From contig JANNSU010000091.1 of the NCBI GenBank assembly GCA_031394355.1, positions 1 through 15,142 of the forward strand: a stretch of DNA of 15,142 nucleotides, in the 5' to 3' direction. Positions 6,792-13,545 of the stretch are shown here, one piece after another; positions within the stretch are counted from its first letter, which is position 1, and the number at the start of each line of letters is the position of its first letter. The notes below the pieces were generated by a model that saw nothing but the letters and a program-made list of their open reading frames with translations, was not told the origin of the DNA and ran no database searches. The DNA is from JAEUMY01 sp031394355 (GTDB lineage: Bacteria > Pseudomonadota > Gammaproteobacteria > Burkholderiales > Usitatibacteraceae). The translations under genes were made by a program, and so were the position numbers.

Positions 6792-8879
6792 TCAGCGCTC
6801 CACTTGGGTTTGGCTTGAGTTCAGCACCAGATAGGCCGCCGTCTTGGCCCGGGTAAGCGTGTCGGTCGCGGCGACGGCATTGACTGCGGTGATGATGATG
6901 TTGCGCGCGCTGTCCGAGAGCGAGCCCGCCGTGAACGTCCAGGCGAGCCTGTCGACGAGCAGGGCCGGATCGGCAGCGAGCGACTGCCACGGTACCCAGT
7001 TGATGCTGGTGCCCACTGCGCCGGTCACAGTCGTGTTGGGCGCGATCGGGTTGCCCATGACCACGTTGTTGATGAAATTGGCGCGGGCAAAGATCGTGCT
7101 GGAATTCAGGATCGCAAATTCGGGCGCGATCGATCCGGTGGCCGGCAGCTTGCGATCAGGCGGATAAAAATTGAAGACCGATGGCGAGGTGAAAATGGTC
7201 TGCGCCATGCTGCCAAGCTGGCCGGATTCGTATACACCATCCGTGGTGGCACCCAGCCCTCGCATCAACTGCGTAACGAGCAGTATGGGTTCGATGAGGT
7301 GACCATACGTAGCCGTTGCCTTGAGATCGCCACGAGCTTCTGGATCAAGCAGGACCGCCTGCACCACCGCGCGAAGATCGCCGCGCGTGAAGAACCCGTT
7401 GTTGTTGAACGCTGCGGAGACCCTGCCCACGTATGCCGGGCTGGGAGAGCCGCCAACCAGCTTCTGGATGAGCTGCCGCGAGACAAAGGGTGCGATGTTG
7501 GGATGATTGAAGATATTGTCCAGCGCAGTGTTGATATCCTGCAGCGCAGTACGTCCACCCGGTACGACAACACCACCCAGCAGCGTCTTGGCATTGGTGT
7601 CGTGATTGGACTCGACCGCCTGCATCGGGGATTCGTAGTTCACACCGTTGTTGCGCACCGCCGTGCCGCCGCCGACCGGCGGATAGGTCCAACCGGTGAA
7701 TACTCGCGCAAAATTCTCGACGTCAGTCTGGCTGTATGTGGCGATGGGGTTGCCGCCGGCATCCAGCTTCAGCGTGCCATCCTGATTCATCTCATAGAGA
7801 CCCACGCTGAAAAGCTGCAACAGTTCGCGGGCGAAATTCTCATTCGCGGAAATGCCGCGGGCAACGTCGGGCTTGTTGCTGTTCGCCATGTCCAGGAATC
7901 GGCCCATGGCTGGCGACAGCGTGGTGTGGAACAGCACGTCGCGATAGTTGCCAAACGCATGATCCAGCAGAATCTGCTGATACCGGGACATGCCGTAGGC
8001 GTGATTCACCTCGATGCCGGAGGTCACCACGATCTGGGACAGCGCGAAGGCAACACGCTGACGCAATTGGTCCTGGCCGGTCATGGCGTTCTGCAGGAAG
8101 CGAATCTGCACCGGAAACAAGGAGTAGTTGTCGCGCGCGCAAGTGCCTGTGCAGGTATCTGGGCGGTTGAACGCGACATACGGCAGGTCAGGATAGGTCG
8201 ACTTGGGTGCGTTGAACTGCTCCTGCAGCCAGCTGTTGATGCCCATCTGCTCAACCCGGGTCACCAATGCATCAGTGGGGCCGAAAGTCGCCTGACGCAG
8301 AAATCTGTGGATATCGGCGCGACGTGCCGTACTGGAGCCCGGCACACACAGTGCAATGCCATTGTCGCCCCAGCCCCGGTCCAATGAATCCTGTGACGCC
8401 GACAGCGTGGTGGTGTAGCGGAAATTGATACTGCCCTGACCGTTGTTGAAGAAGCCGCGGCGGATGGGCTGCATGTCGTCGCTGCAGGCCCCATTGGTGG
8501 TCGGCATCGCGTAAAACTGCAAGCCACCGTAGACAGCGAGGTCAAAGGAGGCGAGGAAACTGCACTCCCCCTGATCCACGCTGTAGAACCGTACATCATT
8601 GCCGATGCTGGGCGCGGTGAACAAGCAGGTTGCCACGGCGCCATTCGGGGCATCTGCTGCCGTGGGCCATACCTTGAAACTTGCACCAGACCGTCGCCAG
8701 GCTGGCGACGCGTCCATGAAGGACACTTCGGCAGGGTTGGCCGTGATCAGATAGTGATTGCTCGCGACGTGGTAGTACTCCACTGCATCGACCGTAGCGG
8801 CCGACACTGCGCCAGCCATGCCGCAGAGCCAACCGGCAAGGAGCCCCGTCATTGCGAATATTCGCAGCAGCTTCTTCAT
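6792..8879 (-). CDS. DUF1800 family secreted protein with N-terminal DUF5648-like domain
   Basis: Exported protein of 695 residues, function unknown. The start MKKLLRIFAMTGLLAGWLCG (8879) gives a standard Sec signal peptide, probably cut after AVSA27; an open frame to 8966 would put 29 non-signal residues in front, so 8879 is preferred, with GGTGG seven bases upstream. Residues 30-180 resemble the DUF5648-type beta repeats found in secreted proteobacterial proteins (VEYYHVASNHYLITANPAE, then RFYSVDQGECSFL, then an FFNNGQGSINFRYTT-type unit), with scattered Cys that could form disulfides. The DUF1800 domain follows from about 186 (RADIHRFLRQATFGPTDA) to the end, with the signatures ANENFARELLQLFSVGLYE and VENFARVFTGWTYP. 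It forms an operon with DUF1501 (1-base gap). Copy 3 of the palindrome lies in its signal-peptide codons. Confidence 0.92.
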   Translation of the reverse strand: MKKLLRIFAMTGLLAGWLCGMAGAVSAATVDAVEYYHVASNHYLITANPAEVSFMDASPAWRRSGASFKVWPTAADAPNGAVATCLFTAPSIGNDVRFYSVDQGECSFLASFDLAVYGGLQFYAMPTTNGACSDDMQPIRRGFFNNGQGSINFRYTTTLSASQDSLDRGWGDNGIALCVPGSSTARRADIHRFLRQATFGPTDALVTRVEQMGINSWLQEQFNAPKSTYPDLPYVAFNRPDTCTGTCARDNYSLFPVQIRFLQNAMTGQDQLRQRVAFALSQIVVTSGIEVNHAYGMSRYQQILLDHAFGNYRDVLFHTTLSPAMGRFLDMANSNKPDVARGISANENFARELLQLFSVGLYEMNQDGTLKLDAGGNPIATYSQTDVENFARVFTGWTYPPVGGGTAVRNNGVNYESPMQAVESNHDTNAKTLLGGVVVPGGRTALQDINTALDNIFNHPNIAPFVSRQLIQKLVGGSPSPAYVGRVSAAFNNNGFFTRGDLRAVVQAVLLDPEARGDLKATATYGHLIEPILLVTQLMRGLGATTDGVYESGQLGSMAQTIFTSPSVFNFYPPDRKLPATGSIAPEFAILNSSTIFARANFINNVVMGNPIAPNTTVTGAVGTSINWVPWQSLAADPALLVDRLAWTFTAGSLSDSARNIIITAVNAVAATDTLTRAKTAAYLVLNSSQTQVER
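8853..8866. repeat. 14-bp palindrome TGCGAATATTCGCA, copy 3, in signal-peptide codons
   Basis: On the coding strand it reads CTG CGA ATA TTC GCA ATG (Leu-Arg-Ile-Phe-Ala-Met), with the 12-bp core starting at codon position 3. It lies in the tolerant signal-peptide region of the DUF1800 gene. Confidence 0.9.
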
Positions 8880-8950
8880 GTTTGTCCACCTTTCCCCGAA
8901 TGTCACGCTATTGCCATCAGGCCATCTTGACCAAAGAGACTTTGAATCGA

Positions 8951-8979
8951 ATGCTAAGGACCTCAATCTACCCGGTCAA
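8951..8979 (-). promoter_or_regulatory. Sigma70-type promoter of the DUF1800-DUF1501 operon
   Basis: Minus strand: -35 TTGACC (8974-8979), exactly 17 bases, then -10 TAGCAT (8951-8956). Both boxes are close to consensus with ideal spacing. Transcription would start near 8944, giving a 5' leader of about 65 bases before the ATG at 8879. Confidence 0.7.
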
Positions 8980-9024
8980 TGCGCCAAGGACAAACGGTCA
9001 TGGCGCGGCGACGGGGGGTGAAGT

Positions 9025-9092
9025 GTAACGAACCGTTACGAAACTGGCTCAGTTGTCCCGCATCCGGCCGCAAAGCCGCAAGAACTGTTACG
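9025..9092. promoter_or_regulatory. Possible operator: GTAACG inverted repeat plus repeated GAACYGTTACG box
   Basis: GTAACG-AAC-CGTTAC (9025-9039) is a perfect 6-bp inverted repeat with a 3-base spacer. The box GAACCGTTACG (9030-9040) recurs as GAACTGTTACG (9082-9092), 10 of 11 bases alike and 52 bp apart, close to five helix turns. Both lie upstream of the DUF1800 promoter (centres about 88 and 143 bases before the predicted start), as activator or looping sites would. The regulator is unknown. Confidence 0.4.
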
Positions 9093-9216
9093 AGTGAGCC
9101 TGCGGCGCCCCTTTTTTTGGTGGGTACCCGGCTCAACAAGGCTACTGCGATGCCGACACGGCACCACAGCCTGGCCGGCGCAGCTCGGGCGATGATGCCC
9201 CCCAACGCTGCGAAAA

Positions 9217-10149
9217 TCAGGTGCCCAGCAGCGTACCCGAAGCGATGCCGTAGCCCTGCGCCAACTCCGGCCCGGAAGCCTTCTTGCCTTCCTCATGCTT
9301 GCCCTTGATGACTTCAATCTGACCACCCTGAGCGGTCACAAAGAACGACGTTTCGGTGATGTGCGTGACTTCACCCGGCTTGCCCTTGACTGCACCGAAG
9401 GTGCGGACCAGATGCTTGCGGGCTTCGAAAATCTGGATTTTCTTCCCGTTGAGCGTGGTCCACGCCCCCGGTGCCGGGCTGCAACCACGGATCAGGTTGT
9501 AAACGAAATCGACGTGCTGATTCCAGCTGACCTTTGATTCGGCGGCGCGGCACCAGCCTTCATAGCTGGCCTGCGACTCATCCTGAACCACCTCCTTGTG
9601 CTTGCCGGCAACCACCAGATCGGCCGCTTCGACCATGGCCGCAACGCCCATGGGAAAGAGGCGATCAAAGTAAACGCTGCCCAGTGTGTCGTCATCGCTG
9701 ATGGGCGTGAACTTCTGCAGGATCACCGGGCCTTCATCCAGACCGTCGGTGGGGCGGAAGATGGTGAGGCCGGTTTCCTTCTCGCCTTTGATGATGGCCC
9801 AGCCGATGGCAGAGGGGCCGCGATACTTGGGCAGGATGGACGGGTGGTACTGGATCGTGCCGTGCTTGGGAATGTTCACGAAATCCTGCGGGGCAAACTG
9901 CAGCACGTAGGCCATGATGCCGATGTCGACATTCAACTCGCGCAAGGCAGCTTCGGCCTCGGGGCCTTTCAGCGACGGGAATTGAAAGGTCTTGACACCC
10001 TTTTCTTGCGCAGCGACGCGCAGCGCGTCGGGGCGGGCACCTTCCTTCTCGGGCGCACAAAACACGCCAGCGACATCATCGCCTCGTGCAAGAAAGGCCT
10101 CGAGTACGGATTTGCCGAAATCCTGCTGACCGATGATGGCGACTTTCAT
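9217..10149 (-). CDS. Formyltetrahydrofolate hydrolase / formyltransferase-like protein
   Basis: A 310-residue protein of the formyltransferase superfamily. It looks closer to the N-terminal hydrolase domain of 10-formyl-THF dehydrogenase than to methionyl-tRNA formyltransferase: MKVAIIGQQDFGKSV start, YHPSILPKYRGPSAIGWAI (about 101-119), TDGLDEGPVILQ (134-145) and NLIRGCSPAPGAWT (218-231) all match that subgroup. The N-terminal fold (1-190) binds the formyl-folate; the C-terminal OB-like domain (about 205-305) follows. The catalytic His102 and Asp138 equivalents are present. The position that holds Asn in methionyl-tRNA formyltransferases is Gln100. Its ATG is 10 bases past the frc stop, with AAGGAG overlapping that stop, so it belongs to the oxalate operon. 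Likely chemistry is release or transfer of the formyl group of 10-formyl-THF; a direct role with formyl-CoA is only inference. Confidence 0.82.
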   Translation of the reverse strand: MKVAIIGQQDFGKSVLEAFLARGDDVAGVFCAPEKEGARPDALRVAAQEKGVKTFQFPSLKGPEAEAALRELNVDIGIMAYVLQFAPQDFVNIPKHGTIQYHPSILPKYRGPSAIGWAIIKGEKETGLTIFRPTDGLDEGPVILQKFTPISDDDTLGSVYFDRLFPMGVAAMVEAADLVVAGKHKEVVQDESQASYEGWCRAAESKVSWNQHVDFVYNLIRGCSPAPGAWTTLNGKKIQIFEARKHLVRTFGAVKGKPGEVTHITETSFFVTAQGGQIEVIKGKHEEGKKASGPELAQGYGIASGTLLGT

Positions 10150-10159
10150 GTGCTGCTCC

Positions 10160-11428
10160 TTATGATTTCTTGGGGGGTGCTGAGAACGCGCCGGCTGTCT
10201 TCATGGATTCGATCTTGCCTGCGTCGTAGCCCAGAACCTGCGACAGAATTTCGTCGGTATGCTCACCCAGCAACGGAGAGCGCTCGATCTTGGCGGGTGA
10301 GGCCGACAGCTTGATGGGCATGCCCACGTTCCACCACTTCCCGCGCTGCGGATGATCGAGCTCGACATACATGTCGCGACCGCGAACATGCTCGTCGGTG
10401 GCGAGGTCGGTGGTGGACATGATGGGGCCGCAAGGAACATCCAGCGGATTCAGGATGGCCATCAGCTCGCGCTTGGTGTACTGCTCGGCAAACTTGTTGA
10501 TGAGCGTCCACAAGAGCTGCTGATTCTGGCGACGATCCGATATCTTTGCCAGCCGCGAGTCAGTCGCCATGCCGGGCATGCCGACATCTGGTCCGACTCG
10601 ATTGGCCAAACCCTCGAACACGGCTTCCTGCACCACGATGTACAGCCAATCATTGGGACCGTGCGGCTTGCAGTGGATGGCATTGCCCAACTGGCCACCG
10701 CCGGAGTCATTGCCTGCACGGGGCACGTCACCCATGTCCTGGTAGGTCGGTACCGAATACTCGGGGAGTGCGCCATGAGTGAGGCGCTGATGGTCGCGAA
10801 ATTTGACGCGACACAGATTCATCACGCCGTCCATCATCGCCACTTCAACATACTGGCCCTGGCCTGTGCGATTGGCCTGGTGAAGTGCTGCCAGCAAACC
10901 GATCGCCAGATGCAGGCCCGTGCCGGAGTCGCCGATTTGCGCACCTGTCACGAAGGGTGCCCCGTCCGGCGTGCCTGTCGTGCTCATGGAGCCGCCCATG
11001 GCCTGGGCCACATTCTCATAGGCCTTGAACTCGGCATAGGGGCCCGATGATCCGAAGCCCTTGATGGAGCCCACGACAATCTTCGGGTTGATCTCGTGAA
11101 TCTTCTCCCAGGTGAAGCCGAGACGCTCCAGCACGCCGGGACCGAAGTTCTCCATCATGATGTCGCACTTCTTGAGGAGGTCAACAAATACGGCCTTACC
11201 CTCGGCGGACTTCATGTTCACGGTGATGGATCGCTTGTTGCAGTTCAACATCGTGAAATACAGACTGTCGGCACCCGGCACATCGCGGAGCTGTCCGCGC
11301 GTGGCATCGCCTTGTGGCGGCTCGAACTTGATGACGTCGGCACCCATCCATGCAAGGAGCTGACTGCATGTCGGTCCGGCTTGGACATGGGTCATGTCGA
11401 GAATTCGGACACCCTTCAATGCTTCCAT
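10160..11428 (-). CDS. frc: Formyl-CoA:oxalate CoA-transferase
   Basis: Class III (CaiB/BaiF family) CoA-transferase, cytoplasmic: formyl-CoA + oxalate to formate + oxalyl-CoA, supplying the Oxc substrate. The 422 residues from the chosen start (MEALKGVRILDMTHVQAGPT) match the usual length of about 428. The catalytic aspartate is Asp167 in TGAQIGDSGTG (Asp169 in the Oxalobacter enzyme). Tyr137 in YENVAQAMGG and the mobile glycine loop SGGGQLGNA (about 255-265) are also in place. The N-terminal CoA-binding region shows GADVIKFEPPQGDATR and LNCNKRSI. The start at 11428 is preferred over the in-frame ATG at 11476 because AGGAGC lies just upstream and the extra 16 residues come from repeat sequence. 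It lies downstream of oxc, separated by a 27-bp-arm inverted repeat. Confidence 0.95.
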   Translation of the reverse strand: MEALKGVRILDMTHVQAGPTCSQLLAWMGADVIKFEPPQGDATRGQLRDVPGADSLYFTMLNCNKRSITVNMKSAEGKAVFVDLLKKCDIMMENFGPGVLERLGFTWEKIHEINPKIVVGSIKGFGSSGPYAEFKAYENVAQAMGGSMSTTGTPDGAPFVTGAQIGDSGTGLHLAIGLLAALHQANRTGQGQYVEVAMMDGVMNLCRVKFRDHQRLTHGALPEYSVPTYQDMGDVPRAGNDSGGGQLGNAIHCKPHGPNDWLYIVVQEAVFEGLANRVGPDVGMPGMATDSRLAKISDRRQNQQLLWTLINKFAEQYTKRELMAILNPLDVPCGPIMSTTDLATDEHVRGRDMYVELDHPQRGKWWNVGMPIKLSASPAKIERSPLLGEHTDEILSQVLGYDAGKIESMKTAGAFSAPPKKS

Positions 11429-11453
11429 GCACTTGCTCCTGGAAAGTTCTTGA

Positions 11454-11541
11454 ACCACGGAGACCACAGAGACCACTGAGTGGCCGGAGCGCCATGCGAA
11501 TATTCGCAGCCGTTCTCCGTGGTCTCTGTGGACTCTGTGGT
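11454..11541. repeat. Inverted repeat of tandem 9-mers (ACCACNGAG) with palindrome in loop
   Basis: The left arm (11454-11480) is three tandem units: ACCACGGAG, ACCACAGAG, ACCACTGAG. The right arm (11515-11541), read on the other strand, is ACCACAGAG, TCCACAGAG, ACCACGGAG. The arms match at 24 of 27 positions and enclose 34 bases whose centre is the palindrome TGCGAATATTCGCA. The element fills the oxc-frc gap, so it should form a strong hairpin in the oxc-frc mRNA. No T-run follows on the minus strand, so it is not a standard terminator. It could protect mRNA ends, tune the Oxc:Frc ratio, or be a repeat insertion. Confidence 0.88.
11495..11508. repeat. 14-bp palindrome TGCGAATATTCGCA, copy 4
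   Basis: Perfect palindrome at the centre of the loop of the 9-mer inverted repeat between oxc and frc. Confidence 0.9.
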
Positions 11542-11554
11542 GAAATGGATTGAA

Positions 11555-13294
11555 TCAGGCCTTCTTCGCAGCTGAAGGATTGAGACTGGTGATGCGTCCG
11601 CTTTCCGTTCCAGCCGTCTCGTCGATGACGGCATTGATGAGCGTGGGCCTTTTCGAGCGGATGGCATCTTCCATCGCTTTGCGCAGCTCCGCCGGCGTGG
11701 TCACGTGAACACCGACACCTCCGAAGGCCTCCATGAGCATGTCGTAGCGGGCACCCTTCACGAACACTGTCGGCGCAGGGTCGCGTCCGGTCGGGTCCAC
11801 ATCCGTGCCCTTGTACACACCATTGTTGTTCATGATGACGATGCATACCGGCAGGTTGTAGCGGCAGATGGTTTCCACTTCCATCCCCGAGAACCCGAAC
11901 GCGCTGTCGCCTTCAATGGCGATGACTTGCTTCCCGGTTTCCACGGCAGCGGCCACACAGTAGCCCATGCCCACGCCCATGATGCCCCACGTACCCACGT
12001 CAATCCGCTTTCTTGGCTGGTACATATCCACGATGGAGCGGGTGAAGTCGAGCGCGTTGGCGCCTTCGTTCACGAGCATGGCGTCGGGATTGGCCTTGAT
12101 GATGTCGCGCACGACATTGAGCGCGCTGTGGAAATTCATCGGACTCGGGTCCCTGGCCAGCGTCTCGGCCATCTTGGCGACGTTCTTGGTCTTCTTGTCC
12201 TGAATGGCACCAATCCACTCTGCGGGAGGCTTGGCCAAGCCGCTCATGCCGGCCAGAAGCGCGGACACGCAGGAATCGATGTCGCCCACCAGCGGTGCGT
12301 CAATGGCCACGTTGCTGTCTGCTTCCTGGGGAGAGATATCGATCTGGATGAATTTCTGGCCGCCCCAGTCCTTGTTGCCCTTGCCTCCCCAGGTCTTGCC
12401 CTTGCCGTGCGACAAGAGCCAGTTGAGGCGTGCGCCGATGAGCAGCACGACATCCGCCTCGGGCAAAACGAAGGAGCGAGCCGCCGACGCGCACTGCTCA
12501 TGCGTGTCAGGCAGCAGCCCCTTGGCCATCGACATCGGCAGGTAGGGGATGCCAGAGGACTCCACGAACTTGCGAATATTCGCATCGGCCTGGGCATAGG
12601 CGGCACCTTTGCCCAGCAGGATGAGTGGCTTCTTTGCGCTTCTGAGCAGATCCAGCGCGCGCGCCACGGCATCCGGCGCCGGAATCTGGCGCGGTGCGGG
12701 ATCAACCACTTTGATCAACGAATGCCTGCCGGCATCCGCTGGCATGGATTGCGCAAACAACTTGGCCGGCAAATCGAGATAGACGCCGCCCGGGCGTCCC
12801 GATACGGCAGCACGGATGGCGCGGGCAATGCCGACACCGATGTCCTCGGCATGCAGCACGCGATAGGCGGCCTTGCACAAGGGCTTGGCTATCGCGAGCT
12901 GGTCCATCTCCTCATAGTCGCCCTGCTGCAGGTCAACGATCTCACGCTCTGACGAACCGCTGATGAGGATCATCGGGAAGCAATTCACGGTGGCGTGTGC
13001 CAGCGCATTCAGTCCATTGAGAAAGCCCGGCGCCGACACGGTGAGGCAGATGCCTGGCTTCTGTGTGATGAAGCCGGCAATGGACGCTGCGTAGCCGGCA
13101 TTCTGTTCATGCCGGAACGCGAGCATGCGCATGCCCGCAGCCTGCGCCTTGCGTGTCAGATCCGTGATCGGAATTCCGGGCAGGCCATAGATGGTGTGGA
13201 TGCCATTGAGCTTCAGCGCGTCGATGACGAGGTGAAAGCCGTCTGTGAGTTGCTGCGCGGCTTCTGTGATGGCGGGTTCGGAAACGGTGCCCAT
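11555..13294 (-). CDS. oxc: Oxalyl-CoA decarboxylase
   Basis: Thiamine-diphosphate enzyme, cytoplasmic: oxalyl-CoA to formyl-CoA + CO2, the energy-yielding step of oxalate use. It has 579 residues from the chosen start (MGTVSEPAITEAAQQLTDGF), close to the family length of about 568. It closely follows the Oxalobacter enzyme as I recall it: FRHEQNAGYAASIAG with the ThDP-activating Glu, TVSAPGFLNGLNALAHAT, SGSSEREIVDLQQGDYEEMDQ (highly Oxc-specific), GARLNWLLSHGKGKTWG, then the ThDP/Mg motif GDSAFGFSGMEVETICRYNLP ending in NNNGVYKGTD, and the C-terminal ESGRITSLN. The start at 13294 is chosen because GAGGAGG precedes it; an in-frame ATG at 13345 adds 17 unrelated residues. It is the first gene of oxc-frc-formyltransferase-like. 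Palindrome copy 5 lies inside it (DANIR codons). Confidence 0.97.
   Translation of the reverse strand: MGTVSEPAITEAAQQLTDGFHLVIDALKLNGIHTIYGLPGIPITDLTRKAQAAGMRMLAFRHEQNAGYAASIAGFITQKPGICLTVSAPGFLNGLNALAHATVNCFPMILISGSSEREIVDLQQGDYEEMDQLAIAKPLCKAAYRVLHAEDIGVGIARAIRAAVSGRPGGVYLDLPAKLFAQSMPADAGRHSLIKVVDPAPRQIPAPDAVARALDLLRSAKKPLILLGKGAAYAQADANIRKFVESSGIPYLPMSMAKGLLPDTHEQCASAARSFVLPEADVVLLIGARLNWLLSHGKGKTWGGKGNKDWGGQKFIQIDISPQEADSNVAIDAPLVGDIDSCVSALLAGMSGLAKPPAEWIGAIQDKKTKNVAKMAETLARDPSPMNFHSALNVVRDIIKANPDAMLVNEGANALDFTRSIVDMYQPRKRIDVGTWGIMGVGMGYCVAAAVETGKQVIAIEGDSAFGFSGMEVETICRYNLPVCIVIMNNNGVYKGTDVDPTGRDPAPTVFVKGARYDMLMEAFGGVGVHVTTPAELRKAMEDAIRSKRPTLINAVIDETAGTESGRITSLNPSAAKKA
12571..12584. repeat. 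14-bp palindrome TGCGAATATTCGCA, copy 5, inside oxc
   Basis: On the coding strand it reads GAT GCG AAT ATT CGC AAG (Asp-Ala-Asn-Ile-Arg-Lys), with the 12-bp core starting at codon position 1. In the Oxalobacter enzyme as I recall it, this spot reads DDEIR, so Ala-Asn is not a fixed family requirement. No flanking arms are seen. Confidence 0.9.
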
Positions 13295-13353
13295 GCTGGC
13301 CTCCTCGTGATGTTGCGGCGATCCGGGACCGGGTTCGTCGCGCATTGCGTGCT

Positions 13354-13394
13354 GTTATCGGTGGAAATCCGTTCAACCGCAAATCGCCTTGCGG
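13354..13394 (-). promoter_or_regulatory. Candidate oxc promoter with overlapping inverted-repeat operator
   Basis: Minus strand: -35 TTGCGG (13377-13382), 17 bases, -10 GATAAC (13354-13359), with a predicted start near 13347 and a leader of about 53 bases. The -35 is one half of a perfect inverted repeat CCGCAA-ATCGCC-TTGCGG (13377-13394), a typical size and spacing for a dimeric regulator. Binding there could block or recruit RNA polymerase. Both boxes are only moderate matches. Confidence 0.4.
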
Positions 13395-13448
13395 AACCGG
13401 TTTGTCCGATCTACCCGCAAAACTCACTGGTGCGTGGGTTGATCTGAC

Positions 13449-13454
13449 TATAAT
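13449..13454 (+). promoter_or_regulatory. Candidate -10 box for the Crp/Fnr regulator gene
   Basis: Perfect TATAAT, 92 bases before the ATG at 13546. No good -35 is present at 16-18 bases upstream, so an activator or a weak promoter is implied. The start would be near 13461. Confidence 0.45.
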
Positions 13455-13486
13455 GGCATCTTAAAAAACGCGGGTTCTCGGCCGCC

Positions 13487-13500
13487 TTGATGGGGGTCAA
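13487..13500. promoter_or_regulatory. FNR/FixK-type box TTGAT-N4-GTCAA
   Basis: TTGATGGGGGTCAA matches TTGATnnnnATCAA at nine of ten fixed bases and is a perfect TTGA-N6-TCAA inverted repeat. It lies between the candidate TATAAT and the regulator ATG, where binding would repress. The adjacent regulator carries the E--SR residues that read TTGAT in the FNR group, so autorepression is a reasonable inference. Confidence 0.5.
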
Positions 13501-13545
13501 GCTGGCCCCCTTTCCGTATCATTCCTCGACGCAGATCAACTTTCC

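Larger units (their letters stand above)
8880..9216. other. 337-bp gap upstream of the DUF1800 gene
   Basis: This gap holds the DUF1800 promoter (8951-8979) and a pair of GTTACG-type boxes (9025-9092). Between 9093 and 9216 there is a T-run (9113-9119) with no stem preceding it, a GGGTACCC palindrome, and a weak GGGC/GCCC hairpin just past the formyltransferase-like stop (about 9185-9205) with no T-run. I see no intrinsic terminator for the oxalate operon and no further gene. Confidence 0.6.

Noticed and set aside
7299..8387. Plus-strand open frame of 362 codons opposite the DUF1800 gene
   Set aside because: Same reasoning: no domain, no ribosome-binding site, and the opposite strand encodes clear DUF1800 signatures.
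9113..9119. Run of seven T on the plus strand as a terminator
   Set aside because: No stable hairpin lies directly before it and no plus-strand gene ends there; on the minus strand it is an A-run, useless for ending the oxalate operon.
11454..11541. CRISPR-like or tandem-array interpretation of the repeated 9-mers
   Set aside because: Units are only 9 bases, directly abutting, three per arm and inverted between arms; there are no spacers of uniform length and no cas genes.
11705..12952. Plus-strand open frame of 415 codons opposite oxc
   Set aside because: Antisense to a strongly conserved oxc gene, with no family motif and composition typical of a reverse-frame artefact.
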